Source: Verrucomicrobiaceae bacterium
GTDB taxonomy: Bacteria > Verrucomicrobiota > Verrucomicrobiia > Verrucomicrobiales > DEV007
Reading direction: 5' to 3'
Assembly: GCA_004211885.1 (NCBI GenBank)
Contig: SHBV01000010.1
Span: 1 to 64,000 of the forward strand
DNA: 64,000 bases
A program made the position numbers and the translations under genes. Below, piece after piece: positions 29,601 through 37,122 of the stretch. Position 1 is the stretch's first letter. Every line of letters begins with the position of its first letter. The notes beneath the pieces are model-generated. The model was not told where the DNA came from and made no database searches. It was given only the letters and a program-made list of their open reading frames with translations.

Positions 29601-31576
29601 TAGCCGCACAGACAGATCCCCTCGACAACAACAGCTATCCTGATGGACTCAGTCCTATTCTCTTTTACGATTTCGAAGGCGATAATGGCAATACAGTGAC
29701 AGATAAGAGCGGCTCAGGAAATGACGCAGAAGTGACCCGGCCAGGCCAAACTACTCTAGGGATCGAAGGAGGAGCACCAGGCGGATCGAGTCCAGAAACT
29801 GCAGCCGAACTGAACAATGGTTTACTGAACGTTCCGGGAATTAATTTAAGTGATATAATAAGCGGTGAAGGAAGTTACACCTACGCTGCATGGTTGAAAC
29901 CGACCGACCTTGGAGGCGAGAAGTTTCTCTGGGGCCAAACGGTCCAGGGAATTCACAACGGCATCCGCAACGGTGGATTCCTACATCAAGCGCACTGGGG
30001 AGCAGATACGAACGGTGCCACGAACCTAAATAATTATTTAGATAAGGATCCGGACGGATGGATCCACGCGGCATGGACCTATGATGGAGAATCCGACACG
30101 GGTAAGATTTACCTCGATGGTGTTCTTGACTGGGAAGGAGCCAAGCGTGCTCCGAACGGCAGTGGCAATCTAATTATCGGCGGACGAAATGGCGGTGAAT
30201 CCGGTTACATTGGTCTCATTGATGACATTGCAGTATGGAACGATGCACTTAATGAAAAAATTATTGCTAGCCTAGCTGAAGGAGCTAGCCCGTTCCCTGA
30301 GAACAATGCTGATGATGATAATGACGGGTTGCCAGATTTCTGGGAAGACAGGAACGGAGTCGATGACCCTGAAGCTGATCCTGATCAGGACGGCCTTACA
30401 AATGCGGACGAATACGAAAATAAAACGAACCCAAACAAAGCCGACTCTGACGAGGATGGATTAGATGATGGTACCGAAGTCGCCGGAAAATCATCTCCCC
30501 TAAATCCGGACACAGATAATGACGGACTCAGCGACAGCGAGGAAAAAGCTGCCGGCACTGATCCGACCAAGGATGATACGGACGGTGACGGATACTCGGA
30601 TTTGAAAGAGATAGAAGTCGGTAGCAATCCACTCAATGCGAACAGTGTGCCTCCAGCACCACCCATCGACGAACCTCTTTTCTTTTATGATTTCGAAGGG
30701 GATGAGGGAGATCTAGTAACTGATAAGGCAGAAAGGGGTAATGATGCGGATGTGACCCGACCAGGTCAGACTGAGTTAGGAGTCATAGGGGGAGCACCAC
30801 AAGGGTCTAGTCCGGGAACTGCAATTAAATTCAGTGATGGACTTCTCAATGTTCCTGGCGTTGACATGGCAGAAATTATCAATGGAAATGGCAGTTATAC
30901 CATGAGTGCATGGTTAAAACCAACTAATCTCGGAGGTGACAAGTTCCTATTCGGTCAGACAAACCAAGGAATTCACAATGGCATTCGTAACGGAGGATTC
31001 CTGCACCAAGCTCACTGGGGAGCAGACACGAACGGCGCCACAAATCTCAATGGTTATCTTGAGGCAGACGAAGATGGTTGGATCCATGCTGCCTGGACAT
31101 ATGACGGTGATCTAGATGAAAATGGGTTGGACGGTACTGGTAAGATTTACCTTGATGGTAGCCTTGATTGGGAAGGCAGTAAACGTGCTCCGAACGGCAG
31201 TGGTAATTTGATCATTGGTGGACGTAACGGCGGTGGAAATGGATATTTTGGGCTGGCCGACGATATCGCCATGTGGAACATGGTACTTGAACCGGAATCA
31301 ATTGAAGAACTTGCCTTAGGATCGAGTCCAATCGGATCAAAATTACCATTTCAAATCACATCAATCACCTATGACCTGCAATCCGATGAGATAGAACTGA
31401 CATGGGAATCAAAGCCAGGAAGAACCTATTTACTCTTATACAATACATCGCTCGAGAACTGGGACGCAGACATCGATGACAGTATCGAGTCGGGCGGAGA
31501 ATCTACAACTTTCCGTTTTGAAAATCCGGAAGGCCCCGAAGCCAAGGCGCTGTTCTTTAAAGTGATACAAAACTAA
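26645..31576 (+). CDS. Giant secreted protein with five LamG units and thrombospondin-3 calcium repeats
   Basis: This 1643-residue protein has a signal peptide (about residues 1-28). It is built from five copies of a LamG/concanavalin-like module of about 210 residues, each opening with YYDFEGD or a close variant and containing GNDAEVTRPGQT, FLHQAHWGADTNGAT and KRAPNGSG. Copy 2 is the most diverged. Copies are separated by thrombospondin-type-3 repeats such as DTDGDGLEDGKE and DPDQDGLTN, which bind calcium. The last about 75 residues (ITSITYDLQSDEIELTWES) form a beta-rich tail. It is probably a surface adhesin or glycan-binding matrix protein; no catalytic motif was seen. The nucleotide sequence of copies 1, 3, 4 and 5 remains close, suggesting recent duplication or gene conversion. 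Confidence 0.92.
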   Translation: MTMKIINQLRVTFFTGLMVLLIMNAKSQIPEPIGYYDFEGDSGDVVIDKSDQGNDAEVTRPGQTTLEIEGGAPAGASPATAANFQNGLLNVPGIGLGSIISGSGSYTFTAWLKPSDLNGDKFIFGQTSQGIHNGIRNNGFLHQAHWGADTNGATDLNSYLARDEDGWIHAAWTYDGGSDIGKIYLDGKVDWEGNKRAPNGSGTLIIGGRSGGGSGYYGLIDEIGIWDEVLSADDILALAQGNGNPLGNGGTDDDDDGLPDWWEDANDVDDPGADPDQDGLTNEDEFEARTDPQNADTDGDGFNDGTELDEGSDPTNPNSVAGLPIPIAYYNFERKSATASDQSFNDNIATATGFVDFVDEGAPTGPSPGAAAQLVGGHFRVPSIDMNSQIRDSGDGSYTMTAWIKPSALDGERFLFGQTSQGIHHGIRNNGFLHSAHWGADWNSDTNLGDYDPPENQNGWIHAAWVYDGSTDIAMIYLDGVLDGTTSQRAPNGGGHLIIGARNNGESQYLGLLDEVAIWDKLISEGEILKLAKGGSPTASLADADQDEFIDAWEIKYAGNLTDLDGNNEEADFDKDGLTNAEEYKLRISDPTKSDSDDDGLDDFTEIDDGTDPSNADTDNDGLNDGAEITAKTDPTDPDTDGDGYMDGIEVVNGSDPNDDNSTPPPLLAYYDFEGDQGNIVKDKGNWGNDAEVTRPEQTYLGIKGGAPGGSSPTTAAEFNDGLINVPGINLSKIISGEGSYTFSAWLKPTNLSGDKFLFGQTNQGIHNGIRNNGFLHQAHWGADTNGATNLNDYLADDLDGWIHAVWTYDGESDTGKMYLDGELDYEGAKRAPNGSGNLIIGGRNGGGNGYVGLIDEVAIWEDVQSEEFIVSLANGANPNSRENADADEDGLPDWWEDRYGVDDPDSDPDQDGLTNIDEFEEGTDPEEADTDDDGLNDGKEISLGTSPFLKDTDGDGLEDGKESEIGTDPTEIDTDGDGYSDQAEIAAQTDPLDNNSYPDGLSPILFYDFEGDNGNTVTDKSGSGNDAEVTRPGQTTLGIEGGAPGGSSPETAAELNNGLLNVPGINLSDIISGEGSYTYAAWLKPTDLGGEKFLWGQTVQGIHNGIRNGGFLHQAHWGADTNGATNLNNYLDKDPDGWIHAAWTYDGESDTGKIYLDGVLDWEGAKRAPNGSGNLIIGGRNGGESGYIGLIDDIAVWNDALNEKIIASLAEGASPFPENNADDDNDGLPDFWEDRNGVDDPEADPDQDGLTNADEYENKTNPNKADSDEDGLDDGTEVAGKSSPLNPDTDNDGLSDSEEKAAGTDPTKDDTDGDGYSDLKEIEVGSNPLNANSVPPAPPIDEPLFFYDFEGDEGDLVTDKAERGNDADVTRPGQTELGVIGGAPQGSSPGTAIKFSDGLLNVPGVDMAEIINGNGSYTMSAWLKPTNLGGDKFLFGQTNQGIHNGIRNGGFLHQAHWGADTNGATNLNGYLEADEDGWIHAAWTYDGDLDENGLDGTGKIYLDGSLDWEGSKRAPNGSGNLIIGGRNGGGNGYFGLADDIAMWNMVLEPESIEELALGSSPIGSKLPFQITSITYDLQSDEIELTWESKPGRTYLLLYNTSLENWDADIDDSIESGGESTTFRFENPEGPEAKALFFKVIQN
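26738..31330 (+). repeat. Five in-gene repeats of about 0.9-1.0 kb
   Basis: The LamG plus calcium-repeat cassette is reiterated within the gene, with copies beginning near 26740, 27625, 28650, 29665 and 30680. Copies 1, 3, 4 and 5 share long near-identical DNA segments around the FLHQAHWGADTNGAT coding region; copy 2 has diverged. The block is prone to recombination and to assembly collapse. Confidence 0.85.
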
Positions 31577-31604
31577 AAGACTTTACTTCTTCCGTCCCTC
31601 ATTT

Positions 31605-32360
31605 CTACCGCTCATGTGAGTACAGCCATTTATAGAATTTTGGGTTACTGTAGGTCCGAGTCCATGAGTCATGACCCACTCCTTTGTACGAAGTGAATTT
31701 GACATTCTTGTTACCGGCTTCTTTTAAAGCCCCAATCAAGACCTCACTTTCCCTTTGCGGTACCACATCATCATTGGAACCATGGAAGGCCCAAATAGGC
31801 ATATCCTTCACCCTAGTCAGGTCGTCAATATCAAAGGGCTCAGCACCTTTTATTTTAAGTATTCTTTTCAATCGTTCAATGCTACCTCCTCCACAAATAG
31901 GAGCCGCTGCTGCAAAGAAATCACGGTTCTTTGAGATTAAGTCCCAAGATCCATAACCTCCCATACTCAGACCAGTCACATAGATTCTCTGATCATTTAT
32001 TTTTTTTCCATGAGAACTCAATACTTCTTTAACGAGCGCCATTAGAGTCTTTGAAACCCACCAGCTACCACGTGGACATTGCGGAGAAACAACTACAGAT
32101 TTTTTCAACTCCGGAAACTTATCAATTAGTTTTGGCGGCCCATGAACTTTGACCTTCTCTAGATTTTTTCCTCTCTCTCCGGCCCCATGAAGAAAAAGAA
32201 GCATCGGCCACCCATCCGCAGGAGCGGCCCCTTCAGGGACGTGGATCAAATAAGAAAGTTTTTGCCCACTGACCTGCTCCTTCATTTTTTGAACAGTCTG
32301 GCCAGCAAAAAGAAAAGAAGCATTTAAAATAATGAAAAACAAAGAAAGTCCTTTTATCAT
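31605..32360 (-). CDS. Secreted alpha/beta hydrolase (prolyl-oligopeptidase/esterase-like)
   Basis: This 251-residue protein has a signal peptide (about 1-19). The hydrolase core shows the oxyanion motif LLFLHGAGERG, nucleophile elbow GLSMGGYGSWD, acid FHGSNDDVVP and catalytic histidine GVGHDSW. The pattern matches the small predicted peptidase/esterase group (PHB-depolymerase-like) common in Verrucomicrobiota. It is convergent with the LamG giant, with 28 bases between stops, and divergent from msrA. The substrate is unknown. Confidence 0.9.
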   Translation of the reverse strand: MIKGLSLFFIILNASFLFAGQTVQKMKEQVSGQKLSYLIHVPEGAAPADGWPMLLFLHGAGERGKNLEKVKVHGPPKLIDKFPELKKSVVVSPQCPRGSWWVSKTLMALVKEVLSSHGKKINDQRIYVTGLSMGGYGSWDLISKNRDFFAAAAPICGGGSIERLKRILKIKGAEPFDIDDLTRVKDMPIWAFHGSNDDVVPQRESEVLIGALKEAGNKNVKFTSYKGVGHDSWTRTYSNPKFYKWLYSHER

Positions 32361-32469
32361 AATAATAAACTTAAAAATTCTAAAGATTCTTGCAAGAAAG
32401 AAGCATAATCAGGACTCTGATGCATTGACTTAACCTCCTGTCACTGGGATATTGTATAAAACAAAATAC

Positions 32470-33135
32470 ATGATCCGAAATTTAACTAAAATAATCGCTG
32501 CAGTGCTCGTGACAGCAACTTTTGCTTTCGCTGGTCAGGCCATCCTCGGGGGAAAAAGAGTGAAACCAATAGACAAAGTTACCCAAAAGAAAATCTCAAA
32601 AGAAGAACAGGCTAAACTAGAGACCATTGACCTTGGAGCAGGCTGCTTCTGGTGCATTGAAGCTGTCCTTGAAAGAGTCAAGGGTGTCAAAACCGTAGAA
32701 TCTGGTTATATGGGAGGACAAACAAAGAATCCTACATATAAAGATATAACCACTGGTACGACTGGCCATGCAGAAATAGTAAGAGTTAAATTCAATCCTA
32801 AAGAATTATCTTTTGATAAATTACTCGAAGTTTTTTGGGAATTGCATGACCCAACAACTTTAAACAGACAAGGAGCAGATGAAGGAACCCAATACCGTTC
32901 TGCCATATTCTATCAAAACGAAGAACAAAAAAAAGTGGCAGAAAACTCCAGAGCCAAAAAGAATAAGTCAGGCAAATTTGATAGCCCCATAGTAACGGAA
33001 ATTACTAAGGCCAGTAAATTCTATCCAGCAGAGGATTATCATCAGGACTTCTTTGATAACAATAAAACTTACGGGTACTGCAGAGCTGTTATTTGGCCAA
33101 AACTCGCAAAGTTGGGCATGCTAAAGGAAGAATAG
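32470..33135 (+). CDS. msrA: Peptide-methionine (S)-S-oxide reductase, exported
   Basis: MsrA reduces S-methionine sulfoxide in proteins. The catalytic GAGCFWCIEAVLERVKGV, GTQYRSAIFY and EDYHQDFFDNN are all present. ATG 32470 gives 221 residues with a signal-peptide-like start (MIRNLTKIIAAVLVTATFAFAG); a TTG at 32452 is a weaker alternative. Residues 25-50 form a lysine-rich linker. Export suggests repair of oxidised periplasmic or surface proteins. The C-terminal GYCRAV cysteine could act in recycling, but the resolving cysteine cannot be assigned without alignment. Confidence 0.94.
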   Translation: MIRNLTKIIAAVLVTATFAFAGQAILGGKRVKPIDKVTQKKISKEEQAKLETIDLGAGCFWCIEAVLERVKGVKTVESGYMGGQTKNPTYKDITTGTTGHAEIVRVKFNPKELSFDKLLEVFWELHDPTTLNRQGADEGTQYRSAIFYQNEEQKKVAENSRAKKNKSGKFDSPIVTEITKASKFYPAEDYHQDFFDNNKTYGYCRAVIWPKLAKLGMLKEE

Positions 33136-33198
33136 AAATTTCCTTTAACGAAACTGAAAATCGAGCCCGTAATCTTCACCAATTCATAAAATGACATT

Positions 33199-33205
33199 GG
33201 AGGAG
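33199..33205 (+). promoter_or_regulatory. Strong ribosome binding site deciding a TTG start
   Basis: GGAGGAG at 33199-33205 lies seven bases before TTG 33213. The first in-frame ATG of the sulfatase is at 33240, too far away at 34 bases. The site supports the TTG start. Confidence 0.7.
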
Positions 33206-33212
33206 AATTCGA

Positions 33213-34937
33213 TTGATCAATAAATCTCAAAAAAATTCCATGAAGTCGATCCTCACCAAAATCTTAATTAGCATCAGTTTATCCATCTCAATATGCGCCG
33301 CAGAACGGCCCAATATCATTGTTATCATGTCGGATGATATGGGCATATCAGACATAGGGTGCTATGGAAGTGAAATTGATACGCCAAGACTCGATAAACT
33401 TGCCGGTAATGGATTACGATTCACTCAATTCTACAATACTGCCCGCTGCTGTCCCACTAGAGCCTCATTACTTAGTGGTCTGTATCCTCATCAGGCAGGC
33501 GTTGGCTGGATGATGGTTGACCGTGGTCACGATGGTTACAGAGGTGAACTGAACCGTGAATGTCTGACCATCGCGGAAGCTCTTAAAACGTCAGGATATG
33601 GCACATATATGGCCGGAAAATGGCATGTCACTAAGCACATCTCTCCTGATGGACCAAAAAATAACTGGCCAATACAAAGAGGTTTTGATCGTTTCTACGG
33701 GACAATTCATGGAGCAGGATCACTTTGGGATCCAAACACATTAACCCGAGACAATACCCAAATCACTCCGGAAAATGATCCCGAATATAATCCAAAGGAT
33801 CCATGGTTTTATACGGATGCTATTGTTGACCAAACGACCCGCTACATTAAGGAGCATGTAGAATCAAAACCCAATGATCCGTTCTTTTGTTATGTTTCTT
33901 TCACTGCAGCACACTGGCCAATGCATGCTCGTGAGAAAACCATTGCTAAATACAAAGGCAAATACGATGCGGGTTATAAAATCATCCGTGAAAAAAGGTT
34001 CCAAAAAATGAAGGAACTAGGAATCATTAAGAAGAACACCAAACTATCTCCTCCGCCTTGGGAATGGGGCAGAGTCAAAGAGCAGGAATGGGAAATACGC
34101 TGCATGGAAGTCTACGCTGCAATGGTAGATGAAATGGATCAGGGAATTGGTAAAATTGTTGATACTCTAAAGAGTACAGGAAAAATTGATAATACGCTGA
34201 TCTTGTACTTAGAAGATAATGGCGGATGCGCTGAAGCGTTTGGAAGAGGGAAAAATAAATCAACTGGCCCCAGGCCGGAAAATCCAAGCTTTCCCCCGAT
34301 GAAAAAAGATCAGTTACAACCAAGAATGCAACCTATTCAGACCCGAGACGGTTACCCGGTACGCACTGGCCCAGGCGTCATGCCTGGTCCTGCAGACACA
34401 TACATAGGATATGGTCTGGGATGGGCCAACGTCTCAAATACCCCGTTCAGAGAATATAAGCACTGGGTTCATGAAGGCGGAATAAGCACACCATTAATTG
34501 CTCACTGGCCAGAAGGCATTAAGCGCAAAGGCAAAATTGATCATCAACCAGGGCATCTCATTGATATAATGGCGACTTGTGTAGAGTTAGGAAAAGTTAA
34601 TTATCCAAAAGAAAGAAATGGGAAAAAAATAAAACCTTTGGAAGGGAAAAGTCTAAACACTGTCTTCAAAGGAAATAAGATTCAGCGAGATGCTCTTTAT
34701 TGGGAACACGAAGGCAATCGAGCTATACGGAAAGGAGATTGGAAGCTTGTATCTAAGGAAAACAGGCCTTGGGAACTCTATGACATAGCAAAGGATAGGA
34801 CAGAGCTTAACGACCTTTCAAAAGAGAAAACGGAAATTGTTAAAGAACTATCAAAGGCCTATCAGGAATATGCTGACAGAGCCAACGTTTCACCGGTCGG
34901 AACATGGAGAGGTAAGCCAAGGGTAAAAAAAAACTAA
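33213..34937 (+). CDS. Secreted arylsulfatase, type I (formylglycine)
   Basis: This 574-residue sulfatase starts at TTG 33213, supported by a strong Shine-Dalgarno; the signal peptide lies around residues 10-30. Family motifs are PNIIVIMSDDMG (metal-binding Asp pair), ARCCPTRASLLSG with Cys79 as the formylglycine site (CxPxR), GKWHVTKH, LYLEDNGG and the C-terminal WKLVSKENRPWELYD. It hydrolyses sulfate esters, probably on polysaccharides or their fragments. The stop codon TAA (34935-34937) follows directly on an in-phase A-AAA-AAC in a run of nine A. The C-terminal accessory domain normally attached to such sulfatases continues in the -1 frame, so this may be only part of a longer product. 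Confidence 0.95.
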   Translation: MINKSQKNSMKSILTKILISISLSISICAAERPNIIVIMSDDMGISDIGCYGSEIDTPRLDKLAGNGLRFTQFYNTARCCPTRASLLSGLYPHQAGVGWMMVDRGHDGYRGELNRECLTIAEALKTSGYGTYMAGKWHVTKHISPDGPKNNWPIQRGFDRFYGTIHGAGSLWDPNTLTRDNTQITPENDPEYNPKDPWFYTDAIVDQTTRYIKEHVESKPNDPFFCYVSFTAAHWPMHAREKTIAKYKGKYDAGYKIIREKRFQKMKELGIIKKNTKLSPPPWEWGRVKEQEWEIRCMEVYAAMVDEMDQGIGKIVDTLKSTGKIDNTLILYLEDNGGCAEAFGRGKNKSTGPRPENPSFPPMKKDQLQPRMQPIQTRDGYPVRTGPGVMPGPADTYIGYGLGWANVSNTPFREYKHWVHEGGISTPLIAHWPEGIKRKGKIDHQPGHLIDIMATCVELGKVNYPKERNGKKIKPLEGKSLNTVFKGNKIQRDALYWEHEGNRAIRKGDWKLVSKENRPWELYDIAKDRTELNDLSKEKTEIVKELSKAYQEYADRANVSPVGTWRGKPRVKKN

Positions 34938-34959
34938 ATGATCAGGAATCATTTAGTTT
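34925..34959 (+). other. A9 run with A-AAA-AAC slippery heptamer and perfect 12-bp inverted repeat
   Basis: Nine A (34925-34933) precede C-TAA. In the sulfatase frame the bases 34928-34934 read A AAA AAC, a classical -1 slippery heptamer, immediately before the stop. AAACTAAATGAT (34931-34942) and ATCATTTAGTTT (34948-34959) form a perfect 12-bp hairpin with loop CAGGA. The hairpin overlaps the slippery bases, so it is not a textbook frameshift stimulator. It could instead be a terminator, or favour transcriptional slippage. Confidence 0.7.
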
Positions 34960-36037
34960 AAAATCAGGCGACCGGCTATCTCAGGAAAAATCACCCAACA
35001 TAGCAAACCGCGGAATCCTCCTTGAAGGAAAAGTAGAATCATCTGAACCGAATGGTGTAATCATTGCCCAAGGAGGTGATGCACAAGGATTCGCGTTATT
35101 ATTACACAACAGATATCTTCGCTTTATAACTTGTGTTAATGGACAAATAAGCAGAGTCCAGACCAAAGATCCTCTCTCTTCATTGGACTTTAACTTCAAA
35201 GCCAAAATGACATCTGAGGGAGATGTCTTTATATCCATTAATAATAAATTATCTGGATCAGGCAAAGTGGCCCCACTGAAGATTATGCCAATTGATGGAC
35301 TGGCTGTCGGATCTGATCCTGGCGGCAGTGTCGGCGAATATGAACCGGAATATCCTATTAAAGGAAATGCTCAGCTCAATTTGAAACTTCTTCCGCTAAA
35401 GGGCAAGTCCGCCACAAAAGGCCCATTACAACAAATTAAGGATGAGCCTGACCTGCCTAGAGTTTTAATCATTGGAGATTCAATTTCAATTGGTTACACA
35501 ATACCTGTCCGAGAGATTCTAGAAAATTTCGCCAACGTTCACCGCCCACCGGCAAACTGCGCTTCTACTAAACACGGGCTAGGCAGTATCAATGAATGGT
35601 TAGGAAACAAAAAATGGGATGTGATTCATTTTAATTGGGGGCTACATGATTTGAAGTACATGGGGCCAAAAGGAGAAAATCTCGCGGATCCCAATATTCC
35701 ATCAAATAAACAACAAGTCCCTATTGAAGAGTACCGTAAGAATCTGGATCAGCTGGTTCAGACCATGAAAAAAACAGGAGCTAAATTAATATGGAGAAAC
35801 ACAACTCCCGTCCCAGAAGGCTCGAAAGGCCGTTTAGTCGGAGACTCAGGCAAATACAACAAAGCGGCTGCAGAGATTATGGTGAAATATAAAATACCCA
35901 CCAATGACCTATATAGCTTTTCTAAAGAAAATTGGGATGAAGTGGGCCGCAAAGCCAATGTACATTTCACCTCTCAGGGGTCAAAAAAATTAGCATCTCT
36001 AGTTGCTGAATCTATTGCCGCTGAACTGAAAAGGTAA
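34934..36037 (+). CDS. Sulfatase accessory domain plus SGNH hydrolase, in -1 frame to the sulfatase
   Basis: This frame is open from 34916 and continues to a stop at 36037, but has no ATG or GTG with a ribosome site near its 5' end; the first in-frame TTG (35183) falls inside a domain. The first about 115 residues (GILLEGKVESS, NGVIIAQGG, VGSDPGGSVGEY) match the beta-rich tail usually fused to verrucomicrobial arylsulfatases. Residues after about 170 are an SGNH/GDSL esterase: RVLIIGDSISIGY, HFNWGLHDLK and NVHFTSQGSKKLA. It is therefore most likely expressed as an extension of the upstream sulfatase by a -1 shift at 34928-34934, or the genome carries a one-base A-run error or mutation. Otherwise it is an unexpressed remnant. 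Confidence 0.75.
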   Translation, partial: LNDQESFSLKSGDRLSQEKSPNIANRGILLEGKVESSEPNGVIIAQGGDAQGFALLLHNRYLRFITCVNGQISRVQTKDPLSSLDFNFKAKMTSEGDVFISINNKLSGSGKVAPLKIMPIDGLAVGSDPGGSVGEYEPEYPIKGNAQLNLKLLPLKGKSATKGPLQQIKDEPDLPRVLIIGDSISIGYTIPVREILENFANVHRPPANCASTKHGLGSINEWLGNKKWDVIHFNWGLHDLKYMGPKGENLADPNIPSNKQQVPIEEYRKNLDQLVQTMKKTGAKLIWRNTTPVPEGSKGRLVGDSGKYNKAAAEIMVKYKIPTNDLYSFSKENWDEVGRKANVHFTSQGSKKLASLVAESIAAELKR

Positions 36038-36049
36038 TCTAATACCAGC

Positions 36050-36937
36050 CTATGCCTGCCGGTTATTTTTCTGCCGGTTATCGTGCTGCCGCCGGTTATC
36101 GTGCTGCCGGTTATCGTGCTGCCGGTTATCGTGCTGACGGTTATCGTGCTGACGGTTATCGTGCTGACGGTTATCGTGCTGACGGCGGTTAGCCTGGTCC
36201 CTCTCTCTGTGCAGACGTTCAATTTCTCTCCTCATAGATTCAATCACATGGCTCATTTCATCAATGCGCCTATGTAATTGCTTCATATGATTTTCCATAC
36301 CTTCAGCCCATTTATGTAATTCGCGTTCTTCATCATGTCTCTCCTTATCATGCCTCTCCCTATCATGCCTCTCCCTATCATGTCTCTCCTTATCATGCCT
36401 CTCTCTATCATGCTCCTCCTCATCATGCTTATTTCTATTATGATGCTTTTCTTCTAATTCCCGTAATTCATGCATCAATTCTTCTGCTTTTCGACGATCA
36501 CCCCTTTCTTGAGACCCACGAATGTCTCGACGCAATTCATTCATGAGATGCTCTAGAGAATCGTCCCCATTTTCTTTTCTCTGATTACTCTGACCACGTC
36601 TAGCACCTTCCGCGCGCTTGCTAAGTCCTTCCAAAATCTTACCCGCATCTTCTCTTTTAATGAGGCCTTTTTTCACGCGATCTGCAATTCCTTTACGGAT
36701 GGACTCCATATCAGCACCACTTCGTAAACGTTCTGCGATAGCTTTACGCATCGCCTCTATATCTGCGCCCCGACGCTCTCCACCTCTTTGCTCATTGGCA
36801 CGAGAATTCTTATTTCCGCCCCGGCCTTTGTCTTCTCCCCTCTGGGCAAAAGCATTGTTTAAAAATGAAAACCCTATTCCTAATAAAAGAAAAATAATAA
36901 GGGTGATCCGGTTCGTGAGTTTGTTTTTAGCAATCAT
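36050..36937 (-). CDS. Exported, highly charged histidine/arginine-rich repeat protein
   Basis: This 295-residue protein has a clear signal peptide (about residues 1-32, ending NNAFAQ). The mature part is almost all charged or polar: an Arg/Glu-rich helical region, five to six ERHDR/ERHDK units (about 173-205), a coiled-coil segment (about 210-250, MESMRREIERLHRERD-like) and a C-terminal array of about seven RQHDN units. I know no family for it. Regularly spaced histidines and aspartates could bind metal or act as an extracellular polyelectrolyte; both are guesses. It sits convergent to the sulfatase/SGNH unit (12 bases between ends) and divergent from the second sulfatase. Confidence 0.8.
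   Translation of the reverse strand: MIAKNKLTNRITLIIFLLLGIGFSFLNNAFAQRGEDKGRGGNKNSRANEQRGGERRGADIEAMRKAIAERLRSGADMESIRKGIADRVKKGLIKREDAGKILEGLSKRAEGARRGQSNQRKENGDDSLEHLMNELRRDIRGSQERGDRRKAEELMHELRELEEKHHNRNKHDEEEHDRERHDKERHDRERHDRERHDKERHDEERELHKWAEGMENHMKQLHRRIDEMSHVIESMRREIERLHRERDQANRRQHDNRQHDNRQHDNRQHDNRQHDNRQHDNRRQHDNRQKNNRQA
36058..36190. repeat. 15-bp tandem repeat array coding RQHDN
   Basis: The unit GGTTATCGTGCTGCC/GAC recurs seven to eight times, with one three-base insertion. It encodes the C-terminal RQHDN array on the minus strand. The near-identity suggests slippage-driven length variation. Confidence 0.9.
36334..36430. repeat. 15-bp tandem repeat array coding ERHDR/K
   Basis: The unit CATG(C/T)CTCTCC(C/T)TAT occurs about six times and encodes ERHDR/ERHDK on the minus strand. 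It is an independent minisatellite from the array at 36058-36190 in the same gene. Confidence 0.85.
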
Positions 36938-37122
36938 TCTACTATTAATTTAATTATAATTTTAAAACCCCTAACCTAAAAAAAACCATAAAACAATCGG
37001 CGATACTTTTTAAAAGAGAAAAGTTCAATGATAGTCATATTGATATCTAAGAATGCTAAAATAAAGTGTGCTTATTTCATTGATTGATAGTTTATCTTAA
37101 AACAGCTACTAATGCCGAATCA

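Noticed and set aside
34938..34961. ATG right after the sulfatase TAA as a start for the SGNH frame
   Set aside because: This ATG is in a different frame and meets a TAA after seven codons.
36058..36190. Regular short repeats resembling a CRISPR array
   Set aside because: The 15-bp units are contiguous with no unique spacers and stay in one coding frame (RQHDN) of the minus-strand gene.
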